From Scilla litardierei (Eukaryota > Streptophyta > Magnoliopsida > Asparagales > Asparagaceae), in contig CM061141.1 of NCBI GenBank assembly GCA_030789695.1, positions 319,674,452 through 319,738,451 on the forward strand: a DNA stretch of 64,000 nt. Reading direction: 5' to 3'. The notes beneath the pieces are model-generated. The model was not told where the DNA came from. It saw only the letters and a program-made list of their open reading frames with translations, and did not search any database. Both the position numbers and the translations under genes were made by a program. This document shows, in pieces, positions 12,101 to 23,919 of the stretch; position 1 is the stretch's first letter, and every line of letters begins with the position of its first letter.

Positions 12101-15100
12101 ATACAATTCAACTGATCACAAACATAAATAATCTCATGACACCTTAACGGGCTCAAGGCCAACCAATGCATAAAGCTTATCAAATGCTAAATGAAAGTGA
12201 TAACATTCCATGTATGTGTGCCTATATACATATGCACATGCATGTACACATGTGTTGTGTGTGTTTCTGTATATGTATACATATGCATGTGCTTGTGAGT
12301 GCGAGTGTGTGTGTAAACTACCAATATGAGCTTTATATGATAAGACTTTCATATAAATAAATCAGTGGCTGTAATCATAGAATCAACGCCTACGTTGCAC
12401 CTATTACTTAGAAACATTATTTTAAATATCGACCAATACGATCTATATATTATTTGGGACCTAAACGGTATAACATGGCAAAAAACGGAGGTATGTTTTT
12501 AACTCATATCAATTAATGTGGCTTATCATGTGCTCTATTTCTACTTATAAAAACACAAGTTTGGACCTAAATTTTATACTCGTAGTTACTTACAAAAGTC
12601 TTTTTTCTCAAGTTAGTTAAGTTTTTCTTTCTTACTTCATAACAGGATGAAATTTAAAAAAGGAAGGGAAGCTTAATGATGGCAACATAACAGATCCACA
12701 ATAGTTGTAAATGCATAGATTACTAACACGAGTTGTAACTGGTTTTTGATCTTTTCAAGAAACTTTATATAAATTTCACATTGCCTTAAATAGTTACATG
12801 AGCACATTGATATGTTCAATGCTAATTTGATTTTTTCTGCTAAAATTGCCTCTACTTGCGGTATAACCGCAACCCCTACTTTTAATTTTTTAATGTTGTT
12901 AATGCTACTTCTTCCTTCTTGCTGATACTTCATCTCAGTATTGTTACTGGTGCTTATTAATTTTGCTCACTATTACTTTTTTACTTCTTTCAGTCGTTAC
13001 GTAGCGTACTAAGACAAGAACAGCTATTCTCTCTCTTACTTGTTGTACCAATAACAAACAGCAGGTAATAGCAAATTTCATTGTTACATAGAAGAAGAAA
13101 CAAAGAAGCAGAAGAAAAATGTAAGAGATGAAGTTTTGTCACAGCTCATACGATTTTGCATGACATTGGATGAGATTAAAATCACATTATGTTTTGTAGC
13201 ATTTTGTGACTCATATGTCACGACTCATGTCATTTTGAAGGTTATTGGCTCATATAATTTTTCATATTGTATGGATGATGGTTTAAGCTTTCATGCTTTT
13301 TTTAATGTTGTGTGATGTCCATGACAATGCTCATAAAATTTTGTATATTTTTGAATGAATTTCTAGATCTTATAGCGTTTTATATTTGTTAGTAATACCT
13401 ATCTTATAACTCTTATTGTCTTGAACATTGTTAGATGAGACTTTAAACTATTATGATGTTTTCCAATAGTTGCTGAAAATTTTATATGTTTTCTGTTCAT
13501 GTTGGATGACTTTTTATTAAAAATATTTGCATTAATCCTATTTGATCATATTCATAGTATTTTGATGACATAATGACATCTATAATGTTATAACTACTCT
13601 TTAATTATCAAAATTTATATGTACATAATATTATATATATATATATATATATTAAAATCCATCTAATATGATCCTCATATCAAATATTTAAAATATTGCA
13701 AAAAAAGTATAGCATAAAATAATAAAATATCACATGCTATCACATGCTATTTTTTTACATTTCCTAAAATATACTTATATTTTTTGTATAATTGACGCTT
13801 TAACAGCTAAAAGAAGACATTACCATTCACATTATTATTTGTCAATTAGCAAGCAAGCCATGATTCAACTTGAAAAGATCTTTTGATCCATTTTATTTAA
13901 CATGTTGTACTCACTATAATATGTAGATGCTTAAAGGCATGCTTGGACTGTTCCAATCCAAAAGATTTTAATCATATGGTCCATTTTTCCAAGGATTGGT
14001 CAATGCAAATGATTGGCTTGTATGTCTTGAATATAAATCCTATGGATTATAATCTATAAAATAGCCCGATGAATAAAAACATAGTTATAAATGTGCTTTC
14101 TGCTTAAAATTTAATGATTTATGATGGCGTTAATATGACATCCAAACATGTGTTGGATTGTAATCTAAATATGACATCCAAATATGATGGCTTTAATGAT
14201 TTATGATGGTGTTAAAATTTAACATGACTTTTTGGATTGTAATCTACAGAATTTACGCTACGGAAATATGTGGAATAGAATGGACTCTTCTCCCAACAAT
14301 CCAAAGAAGCACAGCGGGTTCAATGGGTCATTGTGAAGTACAAAATAGAAAATGATGAAAAATAAGGTCTAACAAGAGCAATATATGAAATATGGTGTTG
14401 GCATAAAAATGAACCGTTTGAAATCTATTTCGAAATTCTTGCAGAACTTCCTAACCAGATGTCTAACAAGAACAAGATATGAAATATGGTTTTAGGCTTT
14501 TAATATAAAATTGAACTCTTTGAAATCTATTTCAGAATTCTTGCGGAACTTTCTTCTCAATTCTTGCAGAACTTTTTTCTCAAGAATCCAACACGTTAAA
14601 ATTTTAAAAAAATAATCACTCGTCACTAAGTAAAAAACCCTGATCTAAGCTACAACAAGTTTTTCTTCATTCATCCACTTTTGTTCCAAACATAAATTTA
14701 ATCGACGACTAATTATCATGAGTCATGACGACAATAGGCCAGCCCATGCTCTACAACTCGTGTGGTCAGGAATGAAGTTACTAGGAACTCATATTGCTTT
14801 GGTATATGAAACAAAAACGGGTACGAGAATGCCACTTGTCCGGAACATGGTACATTGGGTGCTAGTCTTCATCAGATGCTACAAAGGAACCAAATACATT
14901 TGCTGTCAAGAAGAAACAAATTTTTCCGGGTTTGGATTTCTATACATAGAATTACGGGTATATATTTGTACATAATAGTTTGCATTATAAAATTAAGCAA
15001 AGGTTCGCCTCATTTTGGTAAGAATGAAATTTTATTTAATTCAAAATTTTAAGAAAATCCAAAATCATGATTTTACCATTCCAACTCTTTGCTCCCCCAA

Positions 15101-15443
15101 TTCAGAACGTGTTATACGGATCGCAAATCGAGTGAGGTTTACACTAACTTTTAAGCATCATATCAAGTCCATATGTTGCATAATAGGCAACTATATCCTG
15201 CGTACAAAATAGGTATCATAATAGTTATATGTGATCCAGTTTATAAACCAACTAAACGTCCTAAAACTCCAGCAAGTAATCACACTACGAAAACAGACTA
15301 TTAAACTGCGAATGTACGAATTAGCCTTATTAACTACAACTCACTGAGTACATAATATAACTGTAATGAATTCTAAAGCTGGATTTAGATCTAGAATAGT
15401 CAAACATAGGTAAAAAAATTTATTTACATTTTTTTCTACGTAC
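9183..15443. other. AT-rich intergenic DNA, no gene recognised
   Basis: Both strands were read. Only low-complexity frames and unremarkable short ORFs occur, such as a poly-Leu/Phe/Tyr-rich frame at 9985-10308. A block at about 11850-11930 (TTACATGGTTCAGC and following) resembles the common LTR leader motif of decayed copia elements. Later exons of the DUF92/TMEM19 gene starting at 15779 should lie here if the gene is intact, but I could not find them. Confidence 0.5.
13632..13652. repeat. (TA)n microsatellite
   Basis: A perfect TA run of about 20 bases in AT-rich non-coding DNA. Confidence 0.9.
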
Positions 15444-15779
15444 CAGTTTCGCTGACCTCCTTCCTTAAATTCATCATCAACCCCTTGCTTCCTCTCCTCC
15501 CCTATCTTCGTAACCTTCGACGACGTGAAGAAGAAGACGAGGAGAAGAGACGCAAATCTTCAAATAAAAAATAATTTTAAAAAAAAATAATGATGAATCA
15601 AAATCAAGAAATACAGATCAACAGATTAATCACCTGTAGCCAGCGATCATATGGATCACCATCACCGGAATCCCCGCGACCACGCCGGATAGATCTACCG
15701 ACCGCCGCTTGAGCGCCCTGGCGGCGACCAACGAAGAGATCAGCAGAGAGATCGCGCATCGGATCTTAAGATCGTCCAT
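15444..15779 (-). CDS. PGR: DUF92/TMEM19 family membrane protein (protein PGR-like), exons 1 and 2 only
   Basis: Exon 1 is 15634-15779 from an ATG (MDDLKIRCAISLL...), 146 nt, ending at donor CAG/GTGATT. Exon 2 is 15444-15557, 114 nt, between a ...TTGAAG acceptor and donor CTG/GTACGT. The phases agree (2+1, then 2 left over). The peptide has a hydrophobic start, the family segment with RRSVDLSG and HMIAGYRF, then LLLVFFFTSSKVTK and GGQRN before the next junction. This matches the N-terminus of plant DUF92/TMEM19 proteins (Arabidopsis PGR-type integral membrane protein). Family proteins have several further exons. None was seen within 6 kb downstream, so the gene is either truncated or has a very long second intron. 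Both exons are free of damage. Confidence 0.75.
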
Positions 15780-16100
15780 TTTTTTCAGAATAATAGATGC
15801 GACCGATAAGGGTTTTGAGAGAAGAGACTGAGTGTGTTATTTTTTGTGTGATTATTAGGTGAGAGAAAACGGAGGGGGTTTCAAACGAGAGGAAGAAGCC
15901 GCCTCCAAATTTTATGCAAGAAGTTTATGTTGCTTAAAACCAATACGGACAAATTTATCAGAGCCAATTGGCTTCTCTTTCTCCGCTTGTGAGATGTGAA
16001 GAGTTCGGTTCATACTTTCCGTTTTATCAAAAAAAGGTGGACAAATTTTCAAAATTCAAAAAAGTAAAAATATTTTTAAAAATCAATCGAATTTAAATTT
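15780..16100 (-). promoter_or_regulatory. Probable promoter and 5' leader of the DUF92/TMEM19 gene
   Basis: Directly upstream of the ATG the minus strand has a pyrimidine-rich leader, with blocks such as CAGTCTCTTCTCTC. No clear TATA box could be chosen. The region ends at an LTR start at 16101, so a retroelement sits roughly 320 bases upstream of the start codon. Confidence 0.35.
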
Positions 16101-16240
16101 TGTTATGACTAGGCCGATTGGGCCAATTGGGTATCCAACCCACTATTGAAAGTTATAAATACACGGGTAGGGGGCTCTTAACCCCTTACACCTATTTCTC
16201 CCTAAATTCCCTTCACAACACGTTATCAGCACGATCACGC
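16101..16240 (+). mobile_element. Short LTR (16101-16220) and primer-binding site
   Basis: The 120-bp segment starts TGTTATGACTAGG, has TTATAAATAC near 16157, and ends CCCTTCACAACA. It is followed at once by CGTTATCAGCACGA, a form seen next to LTRs of many plant copia elements. A downstream leader with a possible donor (CTAGAG/GTAAAA at about 16376) follows. No pol was found before 17558, so this is a truncated or TRIM-like element. Confidence 0.6.
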
Positions 16241-17558
16241 TCGTTGGAGGAGACGGCGGCTCGCGGGAAAGGAGATCCACAAATCGCTCAGATTCAAGAA
16301 GATCGTAATCTTCTCAACGGGGAGCGAAAAGGGCATCCTTCACCAACCGTCGCCTAGATTCCTCGTCGAATCTAGAGGTAAAAATCCAAACTTTTAGATC
16401 TAAACTTACTTTTCTCATTAGATCTGCATGTTTTAGGATCAAAAAGTTGATAAACTCGGTGAAATTCAACCTTTTTAATAAGATCTGTATGTTTAAAACA
16501 ATAAAAACTTGTTTTTAGCGATCAAAAATTGTTGAAAACCCCGATTTTTACCTCCCCGCCTTTGATCCAAAAATCTGCACGCCCGTAGGGCGAAACGGCG
16601 GCGCGCCCTTTGCGCCGCCGGCGGAAAACAAACGCCGCGGCCTCAGGCCGCGGCGGCCGCGGCCTGAAGCCGCGGCCAGCGGCCCCAGGCCGCGGACTGC
16701 CGCCGCGGACTGCCGCCGCGGCCCCAGGCCGCGGCCCTGCGTGGTTGTTTAAATGCATGTGTTTCGATTATTACCCCCCTGCCGCGGCCCCAGCCAGCGA
16801 TCATATGTCTCTGCGTGGACGTCGCACACAATTTTAAATTATTTTAAATGCATGTGTTTCGATTATCTGCGTGGTTGTATGTCGCGAATATATTATCTGC
16901 GTGGATGTGCAAATATTAGGCTATGTTTTTAGGGATCAACCAGGTTTCCGACACCGTTTTAAATTCCTGCAATTTTTCTTTTTTTTTGAGAGAAATTTTG
17001 TATGTGAGGATGAAAATGTAAAAAGAAGACCGAAGGACACCAAAAAGAAGCTGAAGGCGTTCGCTCAATGAAGATATGGGCTTCTCTCTGAAGTTCCCGA
17101 GTTGTACTTTAATTTTCATGCATTTTATTTTTTGATGTAACTTCGGACTGGACTCTTTTTATTTTTCGGTGTCGGCTGGCTGATCCCCATAGCCCTAGGT
17201 CATTTTTCTGTTTCATTGTTTATGCATTAAACTGCGTGGTTGTTAATTAATTTAATTATAAAAACCGACCAACTTTTGGTCGACTCGGCTAAGTTACCAT
17301 TACAAAACGACTAGGTTATCAACCCCTGCCGTTTTCGAGTTTTTTCAGTTCATAGTATAATGAAATGGTGAGGACTGGCAACCCAACCAATTTTAGTGTG
17401 CATAATTTGACCGGTGTTGCTAACACATCGTTTGAATTGATCAGGTTACTAACCACGATCGTTTTCAATACTTTTTTTCCGAGAAAAATCCAACATCACA
17501 AAATGTTGATAGATTATTGTAATTAAATTTAATTTTGATTTGTTTTTAAAACTATTTC
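16241..17558. other. Remnant interior of the short-LTR element, no gene recognised
   Basis: It contains a GC-rich CCGCGG-dense segment (separate entry), a repeated pair of blocks containing AAATGCATGTGTTTCGATTAT (about 16750 and 16846), and AT-rich sequence. No conserved protein domain was seen. Confidence 0.4.
16580..16800. repeat. CCGCGG-rich palindromic GC block
   Basis: The palindrome CCGCGG occurs about nine times in some 120 bases (about 16630-16740), embedded in CCGCGGCC and GCCGCGGACT variants. The surroundings are AT-rich. Open frames of Arg/Pro/Ala arise on both strands from composition only. Confidence 0.8.
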
Positions 17559-17712
17559 TGTTATGAATCAACATCTGTGGAGAAACCCCCAGCTCTTTAT
17601 TTATAGCATGTAGAGGAGCGTATACAGATAAGGCACATTAGATACGGTCTTATCTATAAGATAAGCTGTGATCTCAACCGACTAACCAACTCGGTATAAT
17701 CCCTTCACAACA
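17559..17712 (-). repeat. 3' LTR of the Ty1/copia element (about 154 bp)
   Basis: On the minus strand it starts TGTTGTGAAGGG directly after the purine tract GATAAGAGGGAG (17713-17724), has CTATAAATAAAG, and ends GATTCATAACA. This is the standard copia 3' end after RNase H. The far boundary rests on the terminal inverted bases only, since no second LTR copy survives in the window. Confidence 0.55.
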
Positions 17713-17843
17713 CTCCCTCTTATCCAGCCATAGGTGCGGACTCTACTCATGAATACTTCAGGATTCTGAGTGTAGTATGAGTCTCACATGTGGTGGATAC
17801 TTCAGGATCCTGAGTTGGTGAGGTTTGCCTCGTGAAAACCTTT

Positions 17844-19718
17844 TGCCTCGTCTCAAATGATGTGAGAACTACTCCCAAGCGCAGGAGATCGTGCAAGTAA
17901 TATCCTGGTGAGTCCAGGTATCGAATCCGCGGGACAACTGACCTGCAAAACTACGATCGTCAATCTGAAAAGAGTAATAATACGACGATAACTAACCACC
18001 TTTCAAGTATAATCAAGAATATCAAGAGTTTGGAGTAAGAAACTAAAATCCTACGATAATTACGGCAACTTTGGTGGGGTACGAATATGGGGAGTTTGTG
18101 TTGGGTTTGATTTCGTTAGGGTGTGTGCAACCAATGATTATCAATACCTTTTCTATAACTCAACATTTCGTCCGGTCAGGGCACGAGAACGTCGGAAAGT
18201 ATGGCGATCAAGCATATAGAAACGTGCCAAAGAATTATACAATTAAAATAGGGCGAAAAGATATAGAAATCAATAATCACGACACCCTAACTATGTCAAC
18301 ACCGACACATATAAAGTGGATGTGCTACGATTGTGATTTCATTAGGAGTTAATAATCACTGAAATATCATGTCTTTTATATAACTCAACGCTTCGTCCGG
18401 TCAGGGCACGAAGACGTCGGAAGATGAAACGATGAAAACTAGTCAAAGTGGCCGTATACGCATCACTAGCAACATTGATTTCATTAAACGATAAAAGCAA
18501 TAATAAGTTCAGATTAGTGAACATAAATTGGCTAGCCTTGTCAGGGCCTAGCCATACGGGATGTAAATAATATCGACAATAAGCAAATACCCAACAAATA
18601 CGTTGTAGAAATCAATGTTACGAGAGATTTTGACATGAAAATAGTGCTAAAGACATGAAATTCATCAAATAAATACTCCTAATTACATCACAACCATAGC
18701 ACAAGGAGATTAGCCACGCATGGTGCAAAAACAATCAAGTTTCATGGCCAAATACATCGTTTTAATAGCCAAAATACAAATAAATACACCAAATACGAGG
18801 TATAAGTTCAAGAATTTATCACCAAATCTCCTCTTTAAAGCCCAAAACTCCTTTAGAATAGGAATAATAGCCTCTGGAATTTTTCAGAATTTTTCCCTGG
18901 AGAAATACGCACAGTAGCCGCTCCAAAAGTCCCAAAATACGTCAGAATACGCCCCAAAACCCTAGAATACGCTTAAATAATAGGCATTGCGGGTTTGGGG
19001 CGCTTAACGGGTGCAAAACCGCACCCATTATCAATTTTTAACCCGATCCGCAGTCGGATCAAATCTCGACCGCTCATCGCATGCGGGATCGCGCCTCCGC
19101 TCGCCACGTAGCGCTTTAAGATTCGTGCGCTGCTAAATCCGAATTCGCATCGGCGTTCGTCTGGACCGTTAGATCAGCATCCGACGGTCGATAAAAGCCC
19201 ACGTCGCCCGCTCGTCAGCCTTCGCAGCGGACCATTGGATCAGCATCGGACGGTCGATAAAGGCCCACGTCGCCCGCTTTTTAATTCTCGAGTGCCGCTG
19301 ATGCGGGCTGTTGGATCGAGATCCAACGGCCATCGATTTGCCGCGTCGTCCGGTTGCTCAGCGTCGTTGGATTGAAGCGGGGACGGCCTGATCGACGCCA
19401 CGTGTGCGCCAAGATTCGTGCAAACTTATTTTAATTCCAATAAATGGTATTCTGCATTCAAAAATTCATAGAAATTAGCACAGATCTCAGAAAAATACAA
19501 ATAAATAGTCGTTGGAATCGTGAGATCGAGACGATGCTAGGAAAAATATAAAAATGCAGAAATACATAATCAAATTCACGTTTTGTGCACAAATAGAGTA
19601 ATTTCTCTAATAAATGATGATGAGAAAAATACGAATGTATTAGAGATAAATTAAGCATCATATGGGCACAAAATAGGACTAATAAGGGGGTTAAATATGC
19701 AATATTCACTCCGAATCA
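17844..19718 (-). repeat. 3' LTR of the Athila-like element
   Basis: It pairs with 21973-23848. Just inside, CACCCCCCAACTAG (19719-19732; minus strand CTAGTTGGGGGGTG) is the polypurine tract. The LTR contains two imperfect copies of a block with GCATC(C/G)GACGGTCGATAAA and CCCACGTCGCCCGCT. Confidence 0.9.
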
Positions 19719-19732
19719 CACCCCCCAACTAG

Positions 19733-20769
19733 CGTTTTGCTAGTCCATAGCAAAAAGAGCGATAAATACGGATGAGCAATAAAAATTAATTCTATCAACC
19801 GCTTATGGCGTGGCTCAACAATACGCTTTCCAACATGAGCTTGACTATCAATATACACATCCATGACCAAGATCAATCACATGATGTTTTCTCTAATTTA
19901 GTATGAATAAATAACATACAAGCATCGTTTTACGCAAGCGAAAGTATAACACGTCGTTTTTCTCTAGTTTTCTTGTTTCCAATGAATTGGCCTATCAAAA
20001 CAATCATTCAAGATATGGGTAATGAAGTTGCTTAATATATATTCACCATTCCTTTTCTTTTATTCGTTCCGCGTAACGCGCATCAAGCAACATTCGCAGA
20101 AAAATGTATAACTTGGATCGCTCCATCAAATGAGTGAGTTTCCAGTCAATGGCTCCCAAATCAGACGATAATAGGGCATTAGGCCAAAAAGGACCCCTCG
20201 GACTGTACTACTCGAGCCAACCAAGTTATTTATTAGTGATATACTTATTCATTCATTTCATTCATTTTTCCTTCATTTTTTCTTTTCTCTTCTTCATCTT
20301 TTTCTCTTTTTTCTTTGTAAGCAACTCAACACCCATTCTTTGAATATAAACATCAATAACCAAGGCCAAATTCCTCTTCAACTTGAAGACTTTTCAAAAA
20401 AATCGCGTATACTCAAGCTTTTTCATCGCATTAGCATGCATGAAATAAATTCAAACTATTTCGAGATATTAATCATGGCAATTGAAATTTTTTTCATGAA
20501 TAGCATATTAACGGTAATTCATGGAGGAAAAAAATTAATTCAAGCCATAAAAAAAATTTAGAACTCCGTTAATGCATAATCATCCGCATTTGAGGTATAT
20601 GAAGGAGTTTAAAAATGTGAGATTGGTGGTTCATTCTTTCCTTATGCCATGCTTTTAAAAAAAATCCTAAGGTCTCCTACACACCCCCCAACTAAAGATG
20701 GGCATTGTCCTCAATGTCGAAGATGGTACGAGTTTATTCAAGCAAGCATCCTAGAAAGCAAATAAAATT
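19733..20769. other. Non-coding 3' interior of the Athila-like element
   Basis: AT-rich, with pyrimidine tracts near 20270-20320. A second polypurine-like run (minus strand TTTAGTTGGGGGGTGTGTAG) lies at about 20679-20698, followed on the plus strand by GGGCATTGTCCTCAATG. No pol domain was seen. Confidence 0.6.
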
Positions 20770-21837
20770 CTACGCTACTGGAAAGAACACACCGTGTTCA
20801 AATGGCGGATCCTGAATCTTTAATGGTGGAGGAAGTTGTTCAATTTGTTCCTTGCGCTCCTCAGCGAGTATTCTTCCTCCAAAGGCTAAATTGGACTCCA
20901 GCAACGTAACTCCCAGCATTTCTATAATCTGGTCACCTGTATCCTGCAAGAGATGAGTCACGTCAATCCAATTTAGTTTTAAACCTTTTCTAATGAAAAT
21001 ATTCCAAACGTAGTCATCAAAATAAGTGAAATAAAATAAAGCTTGGTGATGTCTACTCCCTGAAAAATGTGCACTACGCTCGGTATGATGCTCAGTCACT
21101 GTGGAGAGGGATAAATGATTTTGGGAGAAAACTGGTGAAGGGAATGGTTCGGGCTCCATAGCGATATTCTTTAAACCAATGTCCCTAGTCGTCTCCTCCT
21201 CCTGTTCATCCAAAATTGCTCGCTCATCCTCTACTTTGCACACACTTCCTGCCATGTCAATGTTTTCATTCGTGACTTTATCGTGACATGGCTCGCTCGG
21301 TATACCTGCAATAGAAGATAAACTCACATTAGGTGCTGGAAATTGAATTTCAAAAGATTTATTTTCTTCTAAGCAAGTGGAAAATTGATGGGATGTGGCC
21401 TACTGTGTCTGAATAAACAGTTGAACCTCCTCTTTCAAGTGTTGCAAAGGTACGTCTACGCTTTGTTCTCCTTGATCAAGGCTTGAAGGCTCCGTTGAAA
21501 CGCACTCTGAAGTCTCTTTCATGATTTCTTCGTTCTCTTGTAAAGACTCCATGTACTTCCACGCCTCTGTCGGCGTCATGACTCCCAAGAATTCCTGCAT
21601 CTGTGGTCGTAGTCCACCTAGGAAGGACTCCATGAGCTCTTTCTTCGTGTACCCATGCTGCGGATAGCTCGATATTATGTCTGTGAACCTCCTCCAAGCC
21701 TGAAATAAAGTTTCATAATCAGTCTGATTAAAACTAACAATCTTAAGCTTCTCCATCCTATGTTTGTGTGCCTTATCATATTCTGCATCATACAAATTGT
21801 TCGTGCAATAGAATTTCATGTATTCCATATACTCCAT
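20770..21837 (-). pseudogene. Gag-like ORF of the Athila-like element, one in-frame stop
   Basis: Two open stretches (21400-21837, 145 codons; 20770-21327, 185 codons) lie in the same frame. They are separated by a single TAG at 21400-21402 followed by readable codons. The first stretch holds a retrotransposon-gag-type helical segment: a Trp-containing ETLFQAWRRFTDII followed by HGYTKKELMESFLGGL. The second is acidic with no zinc knuckle. Without the TAG the protein would be about 355 aa. The gag assignment rests on motif likeness and on its place just after the primer site. Confidence 0.6.
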
Positions 21838-21948
21838 TCTTTAAAGGGAAAACAAAAAACAAAATAAAAAATCCTAGACTATAAGATGGAAGGATCTCAC
21901 CGAATGTTCCTCCAAACGAACTGAACTCATAGATCACAAGTACTGTTA

Positions 21949-21966
21949 TCCCCGGCAATGGCGCCA
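21949..21966 (-). other. Primer-binding site, tRNA-Asp type
   Basis: The plus strand reads TCCCCGGCAATGGCGCCA, matching the 3' end of plant tRNA-Asp (TCCCCGGCAACGGCGCCA) at 17 of 18 positions. It lies 6 bases from the LTR. tRNA-Asp priming is typical of Athila elements. Confidence 0.85.
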
Positions 21967-21972
21967 AAAACT

Positions 21973-23848
21973 TGCCTCGTCTCAAATGATGTGAGAACTA
22001 CTCCTAAGCGCAGGAGATCGTGCAAGTAATATCCTGGTGAGTCCAGGTATCGAATCCGCGGGACAACTGACCTGCAAAACTACGATCGTCAATCTGAAAA
22101 GAGTAATAATACGACGATAACTAACCACCTTTCAAGTATAATCAAGAATATCAAGAGTTTGGAGTAAGAAACTAAAATCCTACGATAATTACGGCAACTT
22201 TGGTGGGGTACGAATATGGGGAGTTTGTGTTGGGTTTGATTTCGTTAGGGTGTGTGCAACCAATGATTATCAATACCTTTTCTATAACTCAACATTTCGT
22301 CCGGTCAGGGCACGAGAACGTCGGAAAGTATGGCGATCAAGCATATAGAAACGTGCCAAAGAATTATACAATTAAAATAGGGCGAAAAGATATAGAAATC
22401 AATAATCACGACACCCTAACTACGTCAACACCGACACATATAAAGTGGATGTGCTACGATTGTGATTTCATTAGGAGTTAATAATCACTGAAATATCATG
22501 TCTTTTATATAACTCAACGCTTCGTCCGGTCAGGGCACGAAGACGTCGGAAGATGAAACGATGAAAACTAGTCAAAGTGGCCGTATACGCATCACTAGCA
22601 ACATTGATTTCATTAAACGATAAAAGCAATAATAAGTTCAGATTAGTGAACATAAATTGGCTAGCCTTGTCAGGGCCTAGCCATACGGGATGTAAATAAT
22701 ATCGACAATAAGCAAATACCCAACAAATACGTTGTAGAAATCAATGTTACGAGTGATTTTGACATGAAAATAGGGCTAAAGACATGAAATTCATCAAATA
22801 AATACTCCTAATTACATCACAACCATAGCACAAGGAGATTAGCCACGCATGGTGCAAAAACAATCAAGTTTCATGGCCAAATACATCGTTTTAATAGCCA
22901 AAATACAAATAAATACACCAAATACGGGGTATAAGTTCAAGAATTTATCACCAAATCTCCTCTTTAAAGCCCAAAACTCCTTTAGAATAGGAATAATAGC
23001 CTCTGGAATTTTTCAGAATTTTTCCCTGGAGAAATACGCACAGTAGTCGCTCCAAAAGTCCCAAAATACGCCAGAATACGCCCCAAAACCCTAGAATACG
23101 CTTAAATAATAGGCATTGCGGGTTTGGGGCGCTTAACGGGTGCAAAACCGCACCCATTATCAATTTTTAACCCGATCCGCAGTCGGATCAAATCTCGACC
23201 GCTCATCGCATGCGGGATCGCGCCTCCGCTCGCCACGTAGCGCTTTAAGATTCGTGCGCTGCTAAATCCGAATTCGCATCGGCGTTCGTCTGGACCGTTA
23301 GATCAGCATCCGACGGTCGATAAAAGCCCACGTCGCCCGCTCGTCAGCCTTCGCAGCGGACCATTGGATCAGCATCGGACGGTCGATAAAGGCCCACGTC
23401 GCCCGCTTTTTAATTCTCGAGCGCCGCTGATGCGGGCCGTTGGATCGAGATCCAACGGCCATCGATTTGCCGCGTCGTCCGGTTGCTCAGCGTCGTTGGA
23501 TTGAAGCGGGGACGGCCTGATCGACGCCACGTGTGCGCCAAGATTCGTGCAAACTTATTTTAATTCCAATAAATGGTATTCTGCATTCAAAAATTCATAG
23601 AAATTAGCACAGATCTCAGAAAAATACAAATAAATAGTCGTTGGAATCGTGAGATCGAGACGATGCTAGGAAAAATATAAAAAATGCAGAAATACACAAT
23701 CAAATTCACGTTTTGTGCACAAATAGAGTAATTTCTCTAATAAATGATGATGAGAAAAATACGAATGTATTAGAGATAAATTAAGCATCATGTGGGCACA
23801 AAATAGGACTAATAAGGGGGTTAAATATGCAATATTCACTCCGAATCA
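21973..23848 (-). repeat. 5' LTR of the Athila-like element
   Basis: A near-identical partner of 17844-19718. Differences noted include a 1-base indel in an A run near 23680 and about 11 single-base changes. Confidence 0.9.
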
Positions 23849-23919
23849 CCTTTAGCTATGGAAAACCCCGTGGGAAAAACCATAATTAAAAAAAGAGTGC
23901 AGACACTCACTACCCCCCC

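Larger units (their letters stand above)
17844..23848 (-). mobile_element. Athila-like gag-only LTR retrotransposon, TSD CCTTT
   Basis: Two LTRs of about 1875 bp begin TGCCTCGTCTC and end CCGAATCA. The flanks are CCTTT at 17839-17843 and CCTTT at 23849-23853. The primer site beside the right LTR matches tRNA-Asp, so the element reads on the minus strand. The interior (19719-21972) codes only a gag-like ORF and has no pol. It inserted between RNase H and the purine tract of the copia element. By hand I count about 11 substitutions and one indel between the LTRs, roughly 0.6%. Confidence 0.9.

Noticed and set aside
12134..12360. Tyr/His/Cys-rich frames on both strands
   Set aside because: Caused by alternating CA/TG-rich sequence around ATGCATGTG blocks.
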